From a virus, in IMG/VR virus record IMGVR_UViG_3300042430_001780, positions 1 through 51,815 of that record: a DNA stretch of 51,815 nt; one strand, written 5' to 3'. The notes beneath the pieces were generated by a model. It had not been told where the DNA came from and ran no database searches. It worked only from the letters and a program-made list of their open reading frames with translations. Below, in pieces: positions 29,142-38,368 of the stretch. Both the position numbers and the translations under genes were made by a program. Positions within the stretch are counted from its first letter, which is position 1. Every line of letters begins with the position of its first letter.

Positions 29142-29597
29142 TTAAATACTTACTCGTTCTTCTTTTGGATTAAGAATTTCAAAATGCCCACGCTTTACTT
29201 TTTTAAAGTAACCACGATTGGCATTATAGAAATTATAGAATGTTGGGAGCGAGATTTGTACATCTGTTGCTAATTGCACAGGGGTAACAACCTTTCCAAC
29301 ATTTCCATTCAAGAAATTAACAATATTATCTTGCTTTGATTTTCTTCCAGTCATTTGTTTCACCATCCTTTCTTTAAAGTTAAACATACCAGCATATTGC
29401 TCATATTCATTTTCTGAAACATTATAATACTTCATAGTCTTAACTGGGGACCAGTTTTTATAATGACCATAGATTACCGATGAAGCCGCACGGTGATTGT
29501 CGGGATTAACCAATGAAATTAGTTTTTGATGAATCTTATGGAAATCAGGTGTCCGAGTAAAATCATTATCTTCGTCTTCTAAAAGTTCTTCTGCCAT
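29142..29597 (-). CDS. Putative DNA-binding protein with C-terminal winged-helix-like domain
   Basis: 151 aa. Residues about 85-145 (VVTPVQLATDVQISLPTFYNFYNANRGYFKKVKRGHFEIL) read as helix-turn-helix plus wing. First gene after a terminator, with a possible TAAGAT -10 at 29630-29625 upstream, so it probably heads the - strand operon that contains the oxygenases and tRNAs. Could be an operon regulator. Confidence 0.6.
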   Translation of the reverse strand: MAEELLEDEDNDFTRTPDFHKIHQKLISLVNPDNHRAASSVIYGHYKNWSPVKTMKYYNVSENEYEQYAGMFNFKERMVKQMTGRKSKQDNIVNFLNGNVGKVVTPVQLATDVQISLPTFYNFYNANRGYFKKVKRGHFEILNPKEERVSI

Positions 29598-29686
29598 AGC
29601 CCCTCTTTTGTAGGTGTTAAATAGATCTTACCATTTTTAGAAAAGAAAACTCCTCGTTTTTAGAAATTCTTTTGGAGAATATAAAA

Positions 29687-29745
29687 AGGGCGCTCCTCGT
29701 ATCTATAATAACCTTTCGGAATATCATAAATCAAGAAACGCCCTT
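29687..29745 (-). terminator. Intrinsic terminator
   Basis: AAGGGCG/CGCCCTT closing stem with a long imperfect stem capped by CC-GAAA-GG; five T follow on the - strand. It separates the holin-like operon from the oxygenase operon. Confidence 0.85.
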
Positions 29746-29749
29746 AAAA

Positions 29750-29962
29750 TTATTTTTTAACAGTTGCTGGTTTTTTTAAATCGCCATGTTGTTTAATATG
29801 ACCTTCAAGCTTACTATCCACATTCTTAACATCTGAATGCAAACCCCTGAGTAAGTCAGCAACAACGCCATGATCCGACTTATTTTCTTTTCTGCCCGCT
29901 TGTACGAGGGCAGCCAGAACAACGCCTACTGCGGCAACTACCGCTACAGCAATAGCTTCCAT
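29750..29962 (-). CDS. Holin-like small membrane protein (DUF2746-type)
   Basis: 70 aa. One N-terminal membrane span (AIAVAVVAAVGVVLAALVQ) followed by a charged helical tail (RGLHSDVKNVDSKLEGHIKQH). This single-span plus coiled-tail layout is that of DUF2746 proteins of actinophages, often encoded near lysis genes and proposed as holins. No endolysin is adjacent; the lytic transglycosylase is 20 kb away. Confidence 0.65.
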   Translation of the reverse strand: MEAIAVAVVAAVGVVLAALVQAGRKENKSDHGVVADLLRGLHSDVKNVDSKLEGHIKQHGDLKKPATVKK

Positions 29963-29966
29963 GTGT

Positions 29967-30380
29967 TTACTTTGCCATCAAAAAGCTGGCAATTACATCA
30001 ACATCAATGTCAAATGTGCCATAGGCGGCTTCGTGAGCCTTGAGTGAATTAATCAAGTCTGCTTTGCGAACAGTAACTTTTTCCTCTTTCCCGTCATCAA
30101 CAAAATTGCTTACAGGGGTGGATGAAGAACTGCCCTCACCTGTTGATCCAGTATCGCTACCTGCAAGGGATGCGGCTGGTTTGGTGTTTAACATAAATGT
30201 TACATCTTTAACTGCCTTACTTAACATGTCAATTTGACTCTGATGATACGATGCTGTTTCAACAAATTCTTTCATTTGAGCAAAAGCGGCTTTAGCCATA
30301 TCGTCATTCTTCTTCTTTAGAAAAGAATGCTGATTGATCATTGCTTCTGCATTGTCTACTGGAACTTTAATATAATTCAT
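29967..30380 (-). CDS. Hypothetical protein (137 aa)
   Basis: ATG 30380 after AAGGAGAATAC; the upstream in-frame extension is rejected. Central Ser/Thr/Gly linker (GSDTGSTGEGSSSSTP) joins an N-terminal helical and a C-terminal acidic domain. Possibly virion-associated. Confidence 0.7.
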   Translation of the reverse strand: MNYIKVPVDNAEAMINQHSFLKKKNDDMAKAAFAQMKEFVETASYHQSQIDMLSKAVKDVTFMLNTKPAASLAGSDTGSTGEGSSSSTPVSNFVDDGKEEKVTVRKADLINSLKAHEAAYGTFDIDVDVIASFLMAK

Positions 30381-30417
30381 GTATTCTCCTTGTATTTTAG
30401 ATATACCTAATAGCATA

Positions 30418-31449
30418 TCATAAAAATAATTCTATTACCTTGTTTTTTAAATAATCAATCATGGACTCTTCATCGTCCATCTCCTCTTCAGGGTCATCTT
30501 CAACAACACCGTCTGGAATGATCGCAAATCTGCATTTACCTTCATCCTCTACTTTCTGAGCAATAATCTTACAAACACCATTGCCCTCGTAAAGAACGCA
30601 ATTTGAACATTTAACCCCAATGTCTTTAACATCATTTTCTTCGGGGCTATCATAGCCAGCCCACACCCCAGTCTCATCTTCGTTAAATTTACCGTACCGA
30701 AGGGTAATTGCAATCAACATATCAGCCAACACTGCTTCCTGTTCATCAAGGTCATCCGCAATCTTGTTTACATATTCTTCTGACTTATTCACAACCCTGT
30801 AGCCGCCGCCTCGTTTTTTATATTCACGGACAAGCCATGCATTAGCATAGGCTGAAGGGTAAACATCAAATTTTGCTTTAGCCGCAGCTTTCACTCTGGC
30901 ATATAATTCTGGGTTTGTTGGAACATTACGAGATGCTTTTTTAACATCTGTTGAAACATTAATAGGCTTTTTGCCCTGCCTAGTCTGTGATGACTCTGCT
31001 GTGCGCTTACGCCTAACAGCGGATGCAATCTGTGCAGGTGTCATTCTGGCAGCACGAGCGGCTGGTACGCACTTTGGATACTTGCCTGACTCGGCATCTG
31101 CTCTACCACATGGCTCAAACCCACCGCCAGATTTTGGTCTTGAAATATCAACCCATCTTTCCCCAAACCATTGCGTTAAGCTTTTTTGAATATCATCAAC
31201 AAATTTCTTTTTCTTTTTTGAACCATAGCCCCGTTGCGGATTCTTAATACCAGAACCCATTGAGCTAGTAGTTACTTCGTTAGCCTTTTCTTCATAGCCA
31301 TTTGCCCGTGCAGCAACGCCCTGCATTTGGGCTTTCATCTTTGCGGCTTCCATAGATTTTTCATCGCCAGCGGTGTATAGATAGCACTTACCGCTATCCC
31401 CCCACTTGTATCCTGGTTTATCCCCATCGGAGCATGAACGAATTGGCAT
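30418..31449 (-). CDS. DUF5872-type multidomain phage protein
   Basis: 343 aa in three parts. N-terminal CSDGDKPGYKWGDSGKCY module; a middle WVDISRP...FEPCGRADAESGKYPKCVP and a PSAYANAWLVREYKKRGG segment, both typical of DUF5872 proteins seen in large phages; and a C-terminal CSNCVLYEGNGVCKI...GKCRF four-Cys module like those fused to phage head proteins. The cysteines may bind zinc or an Fe-S cluster. Likely virion-associated; exact role unknown. Confidence 0.7.
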   Translation of the reverse strand: MPIRSCSDGDKPGYKWGDSGKCYLYTAGDEKSMEAAKMKAQMQGVAARANGYEEKANEVTTSSMGSGIKNPQRGYGSKKKKKFVDDIQKSLTQWFGERWVDISRPKSGGGFEPCGRADAESGKYPKCVPAARAARMTPAQIASAVRRKRTAESSQTRQGKKPINVSTDVKKASRNVPTNPELYARVKAAAKAKFDVYPSAYANAWLVREYKKRGGGYRVVNKSEEYVNKIADDLDEQEAVLADMLIAITLRYGKFNEDETGVWAGYDSPEENDVKDIGVKCSNCVLYEGNGVCKIIAQKVEDEGKCRFAIIPDGVVEDDPEEEMDDEESMIDYLKNKVIELFL

Positions 31450-31468
31450 GATCTACTATTGTAGCAGA

Positions 31469-31756
31469 TTATTCATATACCGAATAGAGATCCTCTTGAG
31501 TCCATCTTTGAACTGGCATTTTTACATCTCTAAAATAGTGAAAAGCATCTTCCGATGTATAATATATCCTAGCGTAAGCAAGCCTTGCGCCTTCATCGTA
31601 AGCGCTACAATCTGGGTTGTTATCCAGGTATAAAGCTTTATACTGGTATATATCTTCTTGCCAATGGATAGCATTAACTGGTACCAGTTTCCAGTTGCAA
31701 TACGGACATAGTTTTTCGGGGTAGGGAAAGTCTTTCTTAAGACCACCAAGTAGCAT
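31469..31756 (-). CDS. Hypothetical protein with CPYC motif (95 aa)
   Basis: C17-P-Y-C20 near the N-terminus resembles a zinc-ribbon half; the rest is rich in Tyr and acidic residues. Start at 31756 shares one base with the stop of the upstream gene. Confidence 0.7.
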   Translation of the reverse strand: MLLGGLKKDFPYPEKLCPYCNWKLVPVNAIHWQEDIYQYKALYLDNNPDCSAYDEGARLAYARIYYTSEDAFHYFRDVKMPVQRWTQEDLYSVYE

Positions 31757-32025
31757 TAAAAATCTCCTTCTTCTTTCTTCCTATCTTCTTTAGTAAAGCT
31801 CTCTCTTAATAAGTAATTAATAATATGGTCTAAAGATGACCGTGCTATTTCTACGCCATCCATAAGAGCATTCATTTCATCAAGCGTCATTGGGTAATCG
31901 TCACCAGGACTTTGTATAAAAAAAGCTGGGACATAGCTGTTTTCAAAAGGAACAGTTTTAATCACAATAGACAGGCTCTCTATGTCCTCTAAATTGCTCT
32001 CACCTTCGTATGGTATAATTCTCAT
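31756..32025 (-). CDS. Hypothetical acidic protein (89 aa)
   Basis: ATG 32025 with AAAGGAATTGAC upstream, inside the end of the upstream gene. Contains a DYPMTLDEMNALMDGVE segment. Function unknown. Confidence 0.65.
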   Translation of the reverse strand: MRIIPYEGESNLEDIESLSIVIKTVPFENSYVPAFFIQSPGDDYPMTLDEMNALMDGVEIARSSLDHIINYLLRESFTKEDRKKEEGDF

Positions 32026-32407
32026 CGCAGTCAATTCCTTTATTGCTAACAATTGTAATGTCTTTATATGATATTAGCATATTTCTTAGCAGCGATTTTA
32101 GCATAATTTGTTCTGTATTTTTCACTTTGCCAAAAATAAGTACAATTTCATAGTCATCAATTTTATCTTTAAAAAATAATTTATAATGTTTGTCTTTAAT
32201 AATGTTAACTTTTTTGTTTAAAAAAAGTTTCATCCAAAGCTTAACAAATCTTGAAGTTGTTGCTGGGCATATATAAATATAAACCTGAGAGTCTTTTAAA
32301 TTATTTAAGAAGTTTACTACATAGTCATAAGGATAAGATGTATCGCTAAGAACTAATACTTTCTTGTTCTTTAGATAATCAAAGTTAATTTCATTTAATT
32401 GATACAT
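32000..32407 (-). CDS. Hypothetical protein (135 aa)
   Basis: Lys-rich, alternating beta/alpha pattern with NKKVLVLSDTSYPYDYVV at the start, like a small Rossmann-type domain. Overlaps the genes on both sides. No catalytic motif assigned. Confidence 0.65.
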   Translation of the reverse strand: MYQLNEINFDYLKNKKVLVLSDTSYPYDYVVNFLNNLKDSQVYIYICPATTSRFVKLWMKLFLNKKVNIIKDKHYKLFFKDKIDDYEIVLIFGKVKNTEQIMLKSLLRNMLISYKDITIVSNKGIDCDENYTIRR

Positions 32408-32579
32408 TGCTGCTATCTTGTGATTTACGATGAAGCACTATATACATACTAATAATTAATGTAAGCAACATTCCTGATCTTAAACCAATATCCGTATCAA
32501 ACCCCCAGAGGATAGCAAAGCGTAGCAGTATTGCGTTTAAAGATAGATATAGGAAATAAACAATGAAGTTAGTAAACAT
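32391..32579 (-). CDS. Small membrane protein (62 aa)
   Basis: Two hydrophobic spans (residues 3-25 and 36-50) with a polar C-tail. First gene of the - strand operon; a possible promoter TTGAGA / GATAAT lies just upstream in the divergent intergenic region. Confidence 0.65.
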   Translation of the reverse strand: MFTNFIVYFLYLSLNAILLRFAILWGFDTDIGLRSGMLLTLIISMYIVLHRKSQDSSNVSIK

Positions 32580-32785
32580 GATAAGTCATTATCTCATACT
32601 TTTTTTAGAAAATCTCAAGAAAATTGTTTTTTGTAGGAATTTTTTTTAAACGATGTGGTATGCTACGCATGCAAAGCGTGCTGGTGTACTTAGCAAACAC
32701 ATATACTATATAAACTATATACACTTATGTATACCAAGCATTCATAGCATACGGGGTATAATCCTGAAGGTGGTATACTAAATTT
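32580..32785. promoter_or_regulatory. Divergent promoter region
   Basis: A 206-nt AT-rich spacer between divergent operons. + strand TATACT at 32774-32779 lies 6 nt before ATG 32786 (leaderless); another TATAAT is at about 32757. Tandem TATACTATATAAACTATATA repeats and an ACGC/GCGT inverted repeat near 32660 may be operators. Confidence 0.6.
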
Positions 32786-33037
32786 ATGAAAATAGTTGGA
32801 ATTGTTGAATCTGACGAATGCAGCGGGGCAGCTATTGTTGATTGCGATTTCATCTCCATAGTTAAGATGGATAATTATTATATAGCCGCCTCAAAATGTA
32901 TGTTTACGCACACCCCAGTTACCTGTGAAATTTCTAAAGAAAATGCAGAAAAATTAATGGATAATGGTGTAGTATGTTTAGACTTCAATGATCCAATAGA
33001 AGAAGTTAAGAAAACACCTAGACGAAAGCGCAAATAA
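32786..33037 (+). CDS. Hypothetical protein (83 aa)
   Basis: Leaderless start. Beta-rich with four cysteines scattered and a basic KKTPRRKRK tail. Function unknown. Five bases before the glycosyltransferase gene. Confidence 0.7.
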   Translation: MKIVGIVESDECSGAAIVDCDFISIVKMDNYYIAASKCMFTHTPVTCEISKENAEKLMDNGVVCLDFNDPIEEVKKTPRRKRK

Positions 33038-33042
33038 CTTTT

Positions 33043-34056
33043 ATGAAAAAAATCAGTTGGTTTAGTCCAGGTAGTATGGATATTAATGGTGAGCCTTGGT
33101 ACAGTCAAGGTTACAGTAATGCTGCAATCAGCATCATTAACGCTTTAAAAGAAAAAGATGTTGGCGTATTCTACAACAGAACAGATTTCCCGTTTCATAT
33201 CAACTTCTGTCAGCCTCACTATTATCAATTAAATAATGATTACAAGATTGGCTATACCCCTTGGGAGTCAACTAAGGTACCACCTGGTTGGTTGCACAAT
33301 ATGCAACAGTGTGATGAAATCTGGGCGACATCTTCGTTCGTTAAAGAAGTCTATGTGCAAAACAATGTTCATCACAACATCCATGTAATACCTCATGGAA
33401 TTTCAGATGACTTTAAAATCATTGATCGTGAAATAACCGACACATTTAATTTTCTTCATGTTGGTGGAGATAGCAAAAGAAAAAATGCTCAGATGGCAGT
33501 AGATGCATTCTTGGAGCTTTACGAAGATGATTTGAATTTTAAGCTCGTCTTAAAATATAATAAATACTGCTATGCAGAAGTTTATATTAATGGAAGTTTA
33601 GTTCCAGCTACTCAGCATCCTCAGATCATAGGTATTCCAGAAAATCTGTCAACAGAGGATCTGGTTAGGCTATATCACAAATGCCATTGTTTGGTTTACC
33701 CAACAAGCGGTGAAGGTTTTGGAATGATTCCATTTGAAGCAATTTGCACGGGTATGCCAACTATTGTAAGTAATGCAACAGGTTGCAGGGATTTTGCAAA
33801 ATATTCAATACCGCTCAATTGCACAATGGCTAGCGCTGATTGGAATAATCATCATTACGGTGAAGATACTGGATTGTGGGCGTATCCTGACTTGAATGAC
33901 TTGATGGATCTTATGACACATGTTGTTTCTGAATATGATGAATTCAAAAAATATACAATTCAATCAGCAAAAATTTTACACGCTGAGCACTCTTGGTCCA
34001 GTGTTGCTGATAAGATACTTGATAGAATCAAGTTTTATGAAAATTCTTTAGTTTAG
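33043..34056 (+). CDS. GT4-type glycosyltransferase
   Basis: 337 aa of GT-B fold: N-terminal acceptor domain, then HVIPHGISDDF, FLHVGGDSKRKN and the nucleotide-sugar site PTSGEGFGMIPFEAICTGMPTI (E-x7-E). Phage GT4 enzymes glycosylate DNA bases, virion proteins or host surface glycans; nothing here discriminates. Its position before structural genes and the Thr-rich and fibre proteins downstream makes virion glycosylation attractive. Confidence 0.9.
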   Translation: MKKISWFSPGSMDINGEPWYSQGYSNAAISIINALKEKDVGVFYNRTDFPFHINFCQPHYYQLNNDYKIGYTPWESTKVPPGWLHNMQQCDEIWATSSFVKEVYVQNNVHHNIHVIPHGISDDFKIIDREITDTFNFLHVGGDSKRKNAQMAVDAFLELYEDDLNFKLVLKYNKYCYAEVYINGSLVPATQHPQIIGIPENLSTEDLVRLYHKCHCLVYPTSGEGFGMIPFEAICTGMPTIVSNATGCRDFAKYSIPLNCTMASADWNNHHYGEDTGLWAYPDLNDLMDLMTHVVSEYDEFKKYTIQSAKILHAEHSWSSVADKILDRIKFYENSLV

Positions 34057-34127
34057 ACCTAAGCATTTTTCATTGCGGCTAGTTCATCTAGCAGATATCA
34101 TTGTAATCTTACTTTTGGAGGTATTGA

Positions 34128-36056
34128 ATGTCTTTATTGTCACCTGAATTTATTGCTAGCTATGGATCTAAAACTCCACCTTGGGGTTTTGGCGGTCTTG
34201 GGGAGGTTGTATTCCTTAGGACATATAGCCGTAAAATTGAAGGTACAGACCAAACTGAATCGTGGGTTCAAACCATTCAGAGGATTATAGAAGGGGCTGT
34301 TGATATTGGAGTTCCTTTCTCCAAGGAAGACGCAGAGAATTTATTTGATCATATGTTCAATCTACGATGCGCAGTGTCTGGCAGAGCCCTTTGGCAACTC
34401 GGTACGCCTCTTGTAAAGCAGTTCTCAGGTACTTCATTGAATAATTGTTTTTATACAAATATTGAGAAAATTGAAGATTTTGAAATGTTGTTTGATTACC
34501 TCATGCTGGGTGGTGGAGTTGGTTTTTCTGTAGAGAGATCCAAGATCCACGAATTGCCTAAAGTTAAGTTGGTTGGTTCAATTACAGCCGAGCGTACAAA
34601 TGACGCAGACTTCATTGTTCCAGACTCAAGGCAGGGCTGGCGAGAATTGCTCCATAAAGTGCTTGAGTCATATTTCAAAAATGGCAAATCTTTTACATAC
34701 TCAACTATTTTGATTCGTGAGTTTGGAACACCACTTAAGACTTTTGGTGGGACAGCTTCTGGTTCTGGAGCTTTAGTTGATGGCATCGCAGACATTTGTA
34801 AAGTTCTAGACAACCGTGTTGGTAAAAAACTTCGTTCAATTGATGTGTTAGATATTTGTAATATTATTGGGCGTATTGTTGTTTCTGGCTCATCACGCCG
34901 TTCTGCGCAAATTGCTATTGGTGATCCTGATGATATTCTTTTCCTTAAGGCAAAGAATTGGGGATCTGGCAATGTTCCAGCATGGAGAGCAAATAGCAAC
35001 AATAGCATCTATGCAGATTCTTATGAAGAGATCCTGCCCGAACTCTGGAAGGGGTATGACGGAACAGGGGAACCTTATGGTCTTGTTAATCGCAAACTTG
35101 CAAGAACATACGGAAGATTGGGTGAAAAGTCCCTAGATTCATCTATTGAGGGATTTAACCCATGTGCAGAGATTGCTCTTGCCGATGGTGAGTCATGTAA
35201 CCTTGCAACTATCTTTTTGCCAAATGTTGAAAGTCTCGGGCAGTTGTTAGAGATATCAAAACTTCTGTACTTGATTCAAAAACAGATAACTCAGTTATCA
35301 TACCCTTATGAGAAAACAACAAACATTGTTAGAAAGAATACCCGACTTGGGCAATCAATTACTGGGATTCTGCAATGCACTGAGCAGCAAATTGGTTGGC
35401 TATCTCAAACCTATGAGTTCTTAAAAGATTTTGATGCGTTCTATAGCAAAGAGCGTGGTTGGAACCAATCTGTTCGTTTAACAACGGTTCAGCCGTCAGG
35501 TACGCTTTCACTGCTTCCAGGTGTGACTCCTGGAATCCATCCAGCCTTTGCTCCGTATTATATTCGCAGGGTTAGGTTTAGCTCTGTTGACCCACTAGTG
35601 GATGCATGCCGTAAGCGTGGTTATAAAGTTACATGGGATATGGGCTTGGATGGCAGGGAAGACCACACAAGGTATGTTGTGGAGTTTCCGTGCAAATCTC
35701 CAGACAATTCAATTCTGGTTGCAAACATGACTGCTCTTGAGCAATTAGAGTGGGTTAAGAAGATGCAAACAATCTGGGCGGATAACGCAGTATCTGTAAC
35801 GGTTTATTATCGTAAAGAAGAATTGCCAGCGGTGAAAGAGTGGTTGTCTAACAATTACGACTCATCTGTTAAGTCAGTATCTTTCTTGTTGCATGTTGAC
35901 CACAACTTTCCTCTACCTCCGTATGAAGAGATCACTAAAGATCAATACGATAAAGTGTTCTCTAAATTAGACTTTTCAACTCCAATTCATCAAAACGCTG
36001 CCAACTTGGATATTGATTTGGATGATTGTGCGACAGGCGCATGCCCTATTAAGTAA
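34128..36056 (+). CDS. nrdJ: Adenosylcobalamin-dependent ribonucleotide reductase (class II)
   Basis: 642 aa, single-chain class II enzyme of the Lactobacillus leichmannii type. C107 (SLNNCFYTN) and C357 (GESCNL) are the reducing pair, C346 with E348 (NPCAEI) the active-site thiyl Cys, and C634/C639 at the very end the shuttle pair. Makes dNTPs for phage DNA synthesis without oxygen dependence, using host B12. Somewhat shorter than cellular homologues. GGAGG ribosome binding site. Confidence 0.95.
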   Translation: MSLLSPEFIASYGSKTPPWGFGGLGEVVFLRTYSRKIEGTDQTESWVQTIQRIIEGAVDIGVPFSKEDAENLFDHMFNLRCAVSGRALWQLGTPLVKQFSGTSLNNCFYTNIEKIEDFEMLFDYLMLGGGVGFSVERSKIHELPKVKLVGSITAERTNDADFIVPDSRQGWRELLHKVLESYFKNGKSFTYSTILIREFGTPLKTFGGTASGSGALVDGIADICKVLDNRVGKKLRSIDVLDICNIIGRIVVSGSSRRSAQIAIGDPDDILFLKAKNWGSGNVPAWRANSNNSIYADSYEEILPELWKGYDGTGEPYGLVNRKLARTYGRLGEKSLDSSIEGFNPCAEIALADGESCNLATIFLPNVESLGQLLEISKLLYLIQKQITQLSYPYEKTTNIVRKNTRLGQSITGILQCTEQQIGWLSQTYEFLKDFDAFYSKERGWNQSVRLTTVQPSGTLSLLPGVTPGIHPAFAPYYIRRVRFSSVDPLVDACRKRGYKVTWDMGLDGREDHTRYVVEFPCKSPDNSILVANMTALEQLEWVKKMQTIWADNAVSVTVYYRKEELPAVKEWLSNNYDSSVKSVSFLLHVDHNFPLPPYEEITKDQYDKVFSKLDFSTPIHQNAANLDIDLDDCATGACPIK

Positions 36057-36107
36057 CTATTCAACAATTTGTGTACAACAATAATCCCTATTTCATTAAA
36101 ATTGGTG

Positions 36108-36113
36108 TATACT
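36108..36113 (+). promoter_or_regulatory. -10 box of a leaderless promoter (TATACT)
   Basis: TGTATACT ends 7 nt before ATG 36121 with no ribosome binding site between. Confidence 0.65.
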
Positions 36114-36120
36114 GAAACAT

Positions 36121-36450
36121 ATGTCCGATATTATTAAAAATAAACGCATCTGGGTTCCAGACAGAACATTTGGGGTTTGCATTTGGATAATGCCAAACGG
36201 ACAACCTTTGTCTGATGGTGATGGTTATTTATCTGCAGAAGGTTTTATTGGTGACAAGAATGTTGAATCAAGAGTTGAGGCTGCTGCAAAATACTGGACT
36301 GGCAGTGAAGAAGGTGAATTGGCTTGGGTACATGGGGCTAGAAAAATTTCTGGTTCAGAGAGAGATGATCAAGTTGCAAGATTTCATGATGGTCTGATTC
36401 CAGACCCATTGGAAGACGCTTTTGACGGATTGAGGAAAAATGGAAAATAA
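36121..36450 (+). CDS. Conserved phage hypothetical upstream of portal (109 aa)
   Basis: First gene of the head operon with a leaderless start; overlaps the portal gene by 11 nt. Trp-rich N-terminal half (RIWVPDRTFGVCIWIMPNG). Position suggests a head-assembly or packaging accessory, unproven. Confidence 0.75.
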   Translation: MSDIIKNKRIWVPDRTFGVCIWIMPNGQPLSDGDGYLSAEGFIGDKNVESRVEAAAKYWTGSEEGELAWVHGARKISGSERDDQVARFHDGLIPDPLEDAFDGLRKNGK

Positions 36451-38047
36451 AACAACACATATGATTGATCAAGCTGTTGAAGAAGAAATTGATGATTTAA
36501 CATATTTTGGATTTGATTCATCTCCAACTAATGATGACCCGTTTGCAAAAGTTTCTTATTCTAGTCTTTCACCAAAAATGAAAAGGAAAGTTTCAAAACT
36601 TGCAAAAAAATTTGAAGGCATAGACGGTGTAGCTAGTAAGTACATTGACCCTGAAATGCTGGATGGTTATAGTCTTTATGATATTGTAAACCCTCCATAC
36701 GATTTAGATACGCTTGCTGGTCTTTATGATTCTAGTGCTATCCATAATGCTTCAATTGCTGCAAGAGTAATGAACACTGTTGGTCTTGGTTTTGAGTTTG
36801 TTGAAACTATTAAAGCTAAAAGAAGATTAGAGAAAGCTGCTGGCGAGCCAGAAAGATTGGCAAGAGTAAGGAAGTCTATTCAAGATGAAAAACAAAAGCT
36901 TGAAGACATTTTTGAAAACACTAACAAAGAAGAAACTTTTAACGAAACAATGATTAAGATTTGGCAAGATGTCTTAACCATTGGTAACGGATACATGGAG
37001 ATCGGTAGAAACAATGCTGGCGAGATTGGTTATATTGGTCATATTCCTGGAACACTAATGCGTGTTCGCCGTAAAAGAGATGGTTATGTACAGATTGCTA
37101 GGAGTAATAAGATCTCTGCCGTATTCTTTAGAAACTTTCAAGATTTAGAAACAGAAGACCCAATTAATACTGATTCAAATCCAAATGAGATTATTCATTT
37201 CAAGACTTATTCCCCTAAGAATACTTACTACGGTATTCCTTCTGCAGTTTCTGCTGCCGCTGCAATTGTTGGGGATAAGTTTGCAAAGGAATATAATATT
37301 GATTACTTTGAAAACAAAGCAATTCCTCGTTATGCAATTATTCTTAAAGGCGCAAAGTTAAGCAATAAATCAAAACAGGAATTAATTAATTATTTTAGAA
37401 AAGAAGTTAAGGGTCGCAATCACGGAACTTTGGTTATTCCAATCCCAGCCTCGCTTGGCTCGGATAGTGATATTAGATTTGAAAAATTGGAAGCTGGAAT
37501 TCAGGATTCATCATTTGATAAATATCGTAAATCAAACCGAGATGAAATTCTTGTCGCAAACAGAGTTCCTGCTCCTAAAGTTGGTGTGTACGATAATGCC
37601 AACCTTGCGGTCTCTAGGGATGCTGATAAAACATTTAAAACACAAGTGATTGGTCCAGATCAATCGGTTGTTGAAAAAAGATTGAATCGTGTCATTGCTG
37701 AATTCAGCGATATGGTTGTATTACAATTCAAGCGCATTGACTTGATTGATGAAGACATTCAATCAAAAATCAATGATAGATATTTGAGAACGGAAGTTAT
37801 TGCTCCAAACGAAGTTCGTCAACAGCTTGGATTGCCAGAAAGAACAGATGGTGATGAACCATTGCCTTTCCCAACAAAGATTAAAAAAGAATCCGCTGGA
37901 CCAGGAGCGCCAGCAGGAAATTCTAATAATATTTCCTCTCAGCCAAGAAATGCAATATCAGATACTCGTCAAGGGTCTAGTGACCCAAGAGCTTCTGGGG
38001 ATCAGGCGGAGAGAGGTGAAGTACAAGATACCACAGGAGGTTCTTAA
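36440..38047 (+). CDS. Phage portal protein (PBSX family)
   Basis: 535 aa. LYDSSAIHNASIAARVMNTVGLGFEF, a WQDVLTIGNGYMEIGRN block, HFKTYSPKNTYYGIPSAVSAA, and NYFRKEVKGRNHGTLVIP form the typical portal core. A low-complexity Gly/Ser/Gln tail ends the protein. Twelve subunits form the DNA entry channel. Followed by protease and capsid genes as expected. Confidence 0.92.
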   Translation: MENKTTHMIDQAVEEEIDDLTYFGFDSSPTNDDPFAKVSYSSLSPKMKRKVSKLAKKFEGIDGVASKYIDPEMLDGYSLYDIVNPPYDLDTLAGLYDSSAIHNASIAARVMNTVGLGFEFVETIKAKRRLEKAAGEPERLARVRKSIQDEKQKLEDIFENTNKEETFNETMIKIWQDVLTIGNGYMEIGRNNAGEIGYIGHIPGTLMRVRRKRDGYVQIARSNKISAVFFRNFQDLETEDPINTDSNPNEIIHFKTYSPKNTYYGIPSAVSAAAAIVGDKFAKEYNIDYFENKAIPRYAIILKGAKLSNKSKQELINYFRKEVKGRNHGTLVIPIPASLGSDSDIRFEKLEAGIQDSSFDKYRKSNRDEILVANRVPAPKVGVYDNANLAVSRDADKTFKTQVIGPDQSVVEKRLNRVIAEFSDMVVLQFKRIDLIDEDIQSKINDRYLRTEVIAPNEVRQQLGLPERTDGDEPLPFPTKIKKESAGPGAPAGNSNNISSQPRNAISDTRQGSSDPRASGDQAERGEVQDTTGGS

Positions 38048-38322
38048 TGAGTTACGGAGCTGGAATTATTTTTTCCAATACAGCGGTGACTAGTACGAGC
38101 GGCGCATCGGGCGTTGTATCTACTAATGGTCACACTAAATGCATACATTTTTATAATACCCATGCTACAACAAATGCTACGGTTAAGTTAAATGGTGGTC
38201 CACATCAAGTGGTGATTCCAGCAATTAATAGCGGTGGCGGTTATGTTGAAGTTGAAGGTGATTTTACAAGTTTTCAAGTTATGACAGCAGCCGTTACACT
38301 TGCTGTATATGCAGTTGCATAA
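38047..38322 (+). CDS. Small beta-rich virion-type protein (91 aa)
   Basis: Start overlaps the portal stop by one base. Gly/Thr/Val-rich beta pattern with no charged core, as in head decoration or fibre-tip proteins (FYNTHATTNATVKLNGG). Position between portal and protease suggests a head accessory. Not identified further. Confidence 0.7.
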   Translation: MSYGAGIIFSNTAVTSTSGASGVVSTNGHTKCIHFYNTHATTNATVKLNGGPHQVVIPAINSGGGYVEVEGDFTSFQVMTAAVTLAVYAVA

Positions 38323-38346
38323 TTTGCTTGCATTATAATAATGTAT

Positions 38347-38352
38347 TATACT
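38347..38352 (+). promoter_or_regulatory. Promoter -10 (TATACT) upstream of the protease gene
   Basis: TATACT is 16 nt before ATG 38369, implying a leader shorter than 10 nt; no ribosome binding site at normal distance. A TATAAT lies further upstream (38335-38340). Confidence 0.5.
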
Positions 38353-38368
38353 AGGGTTCACTATCTTT

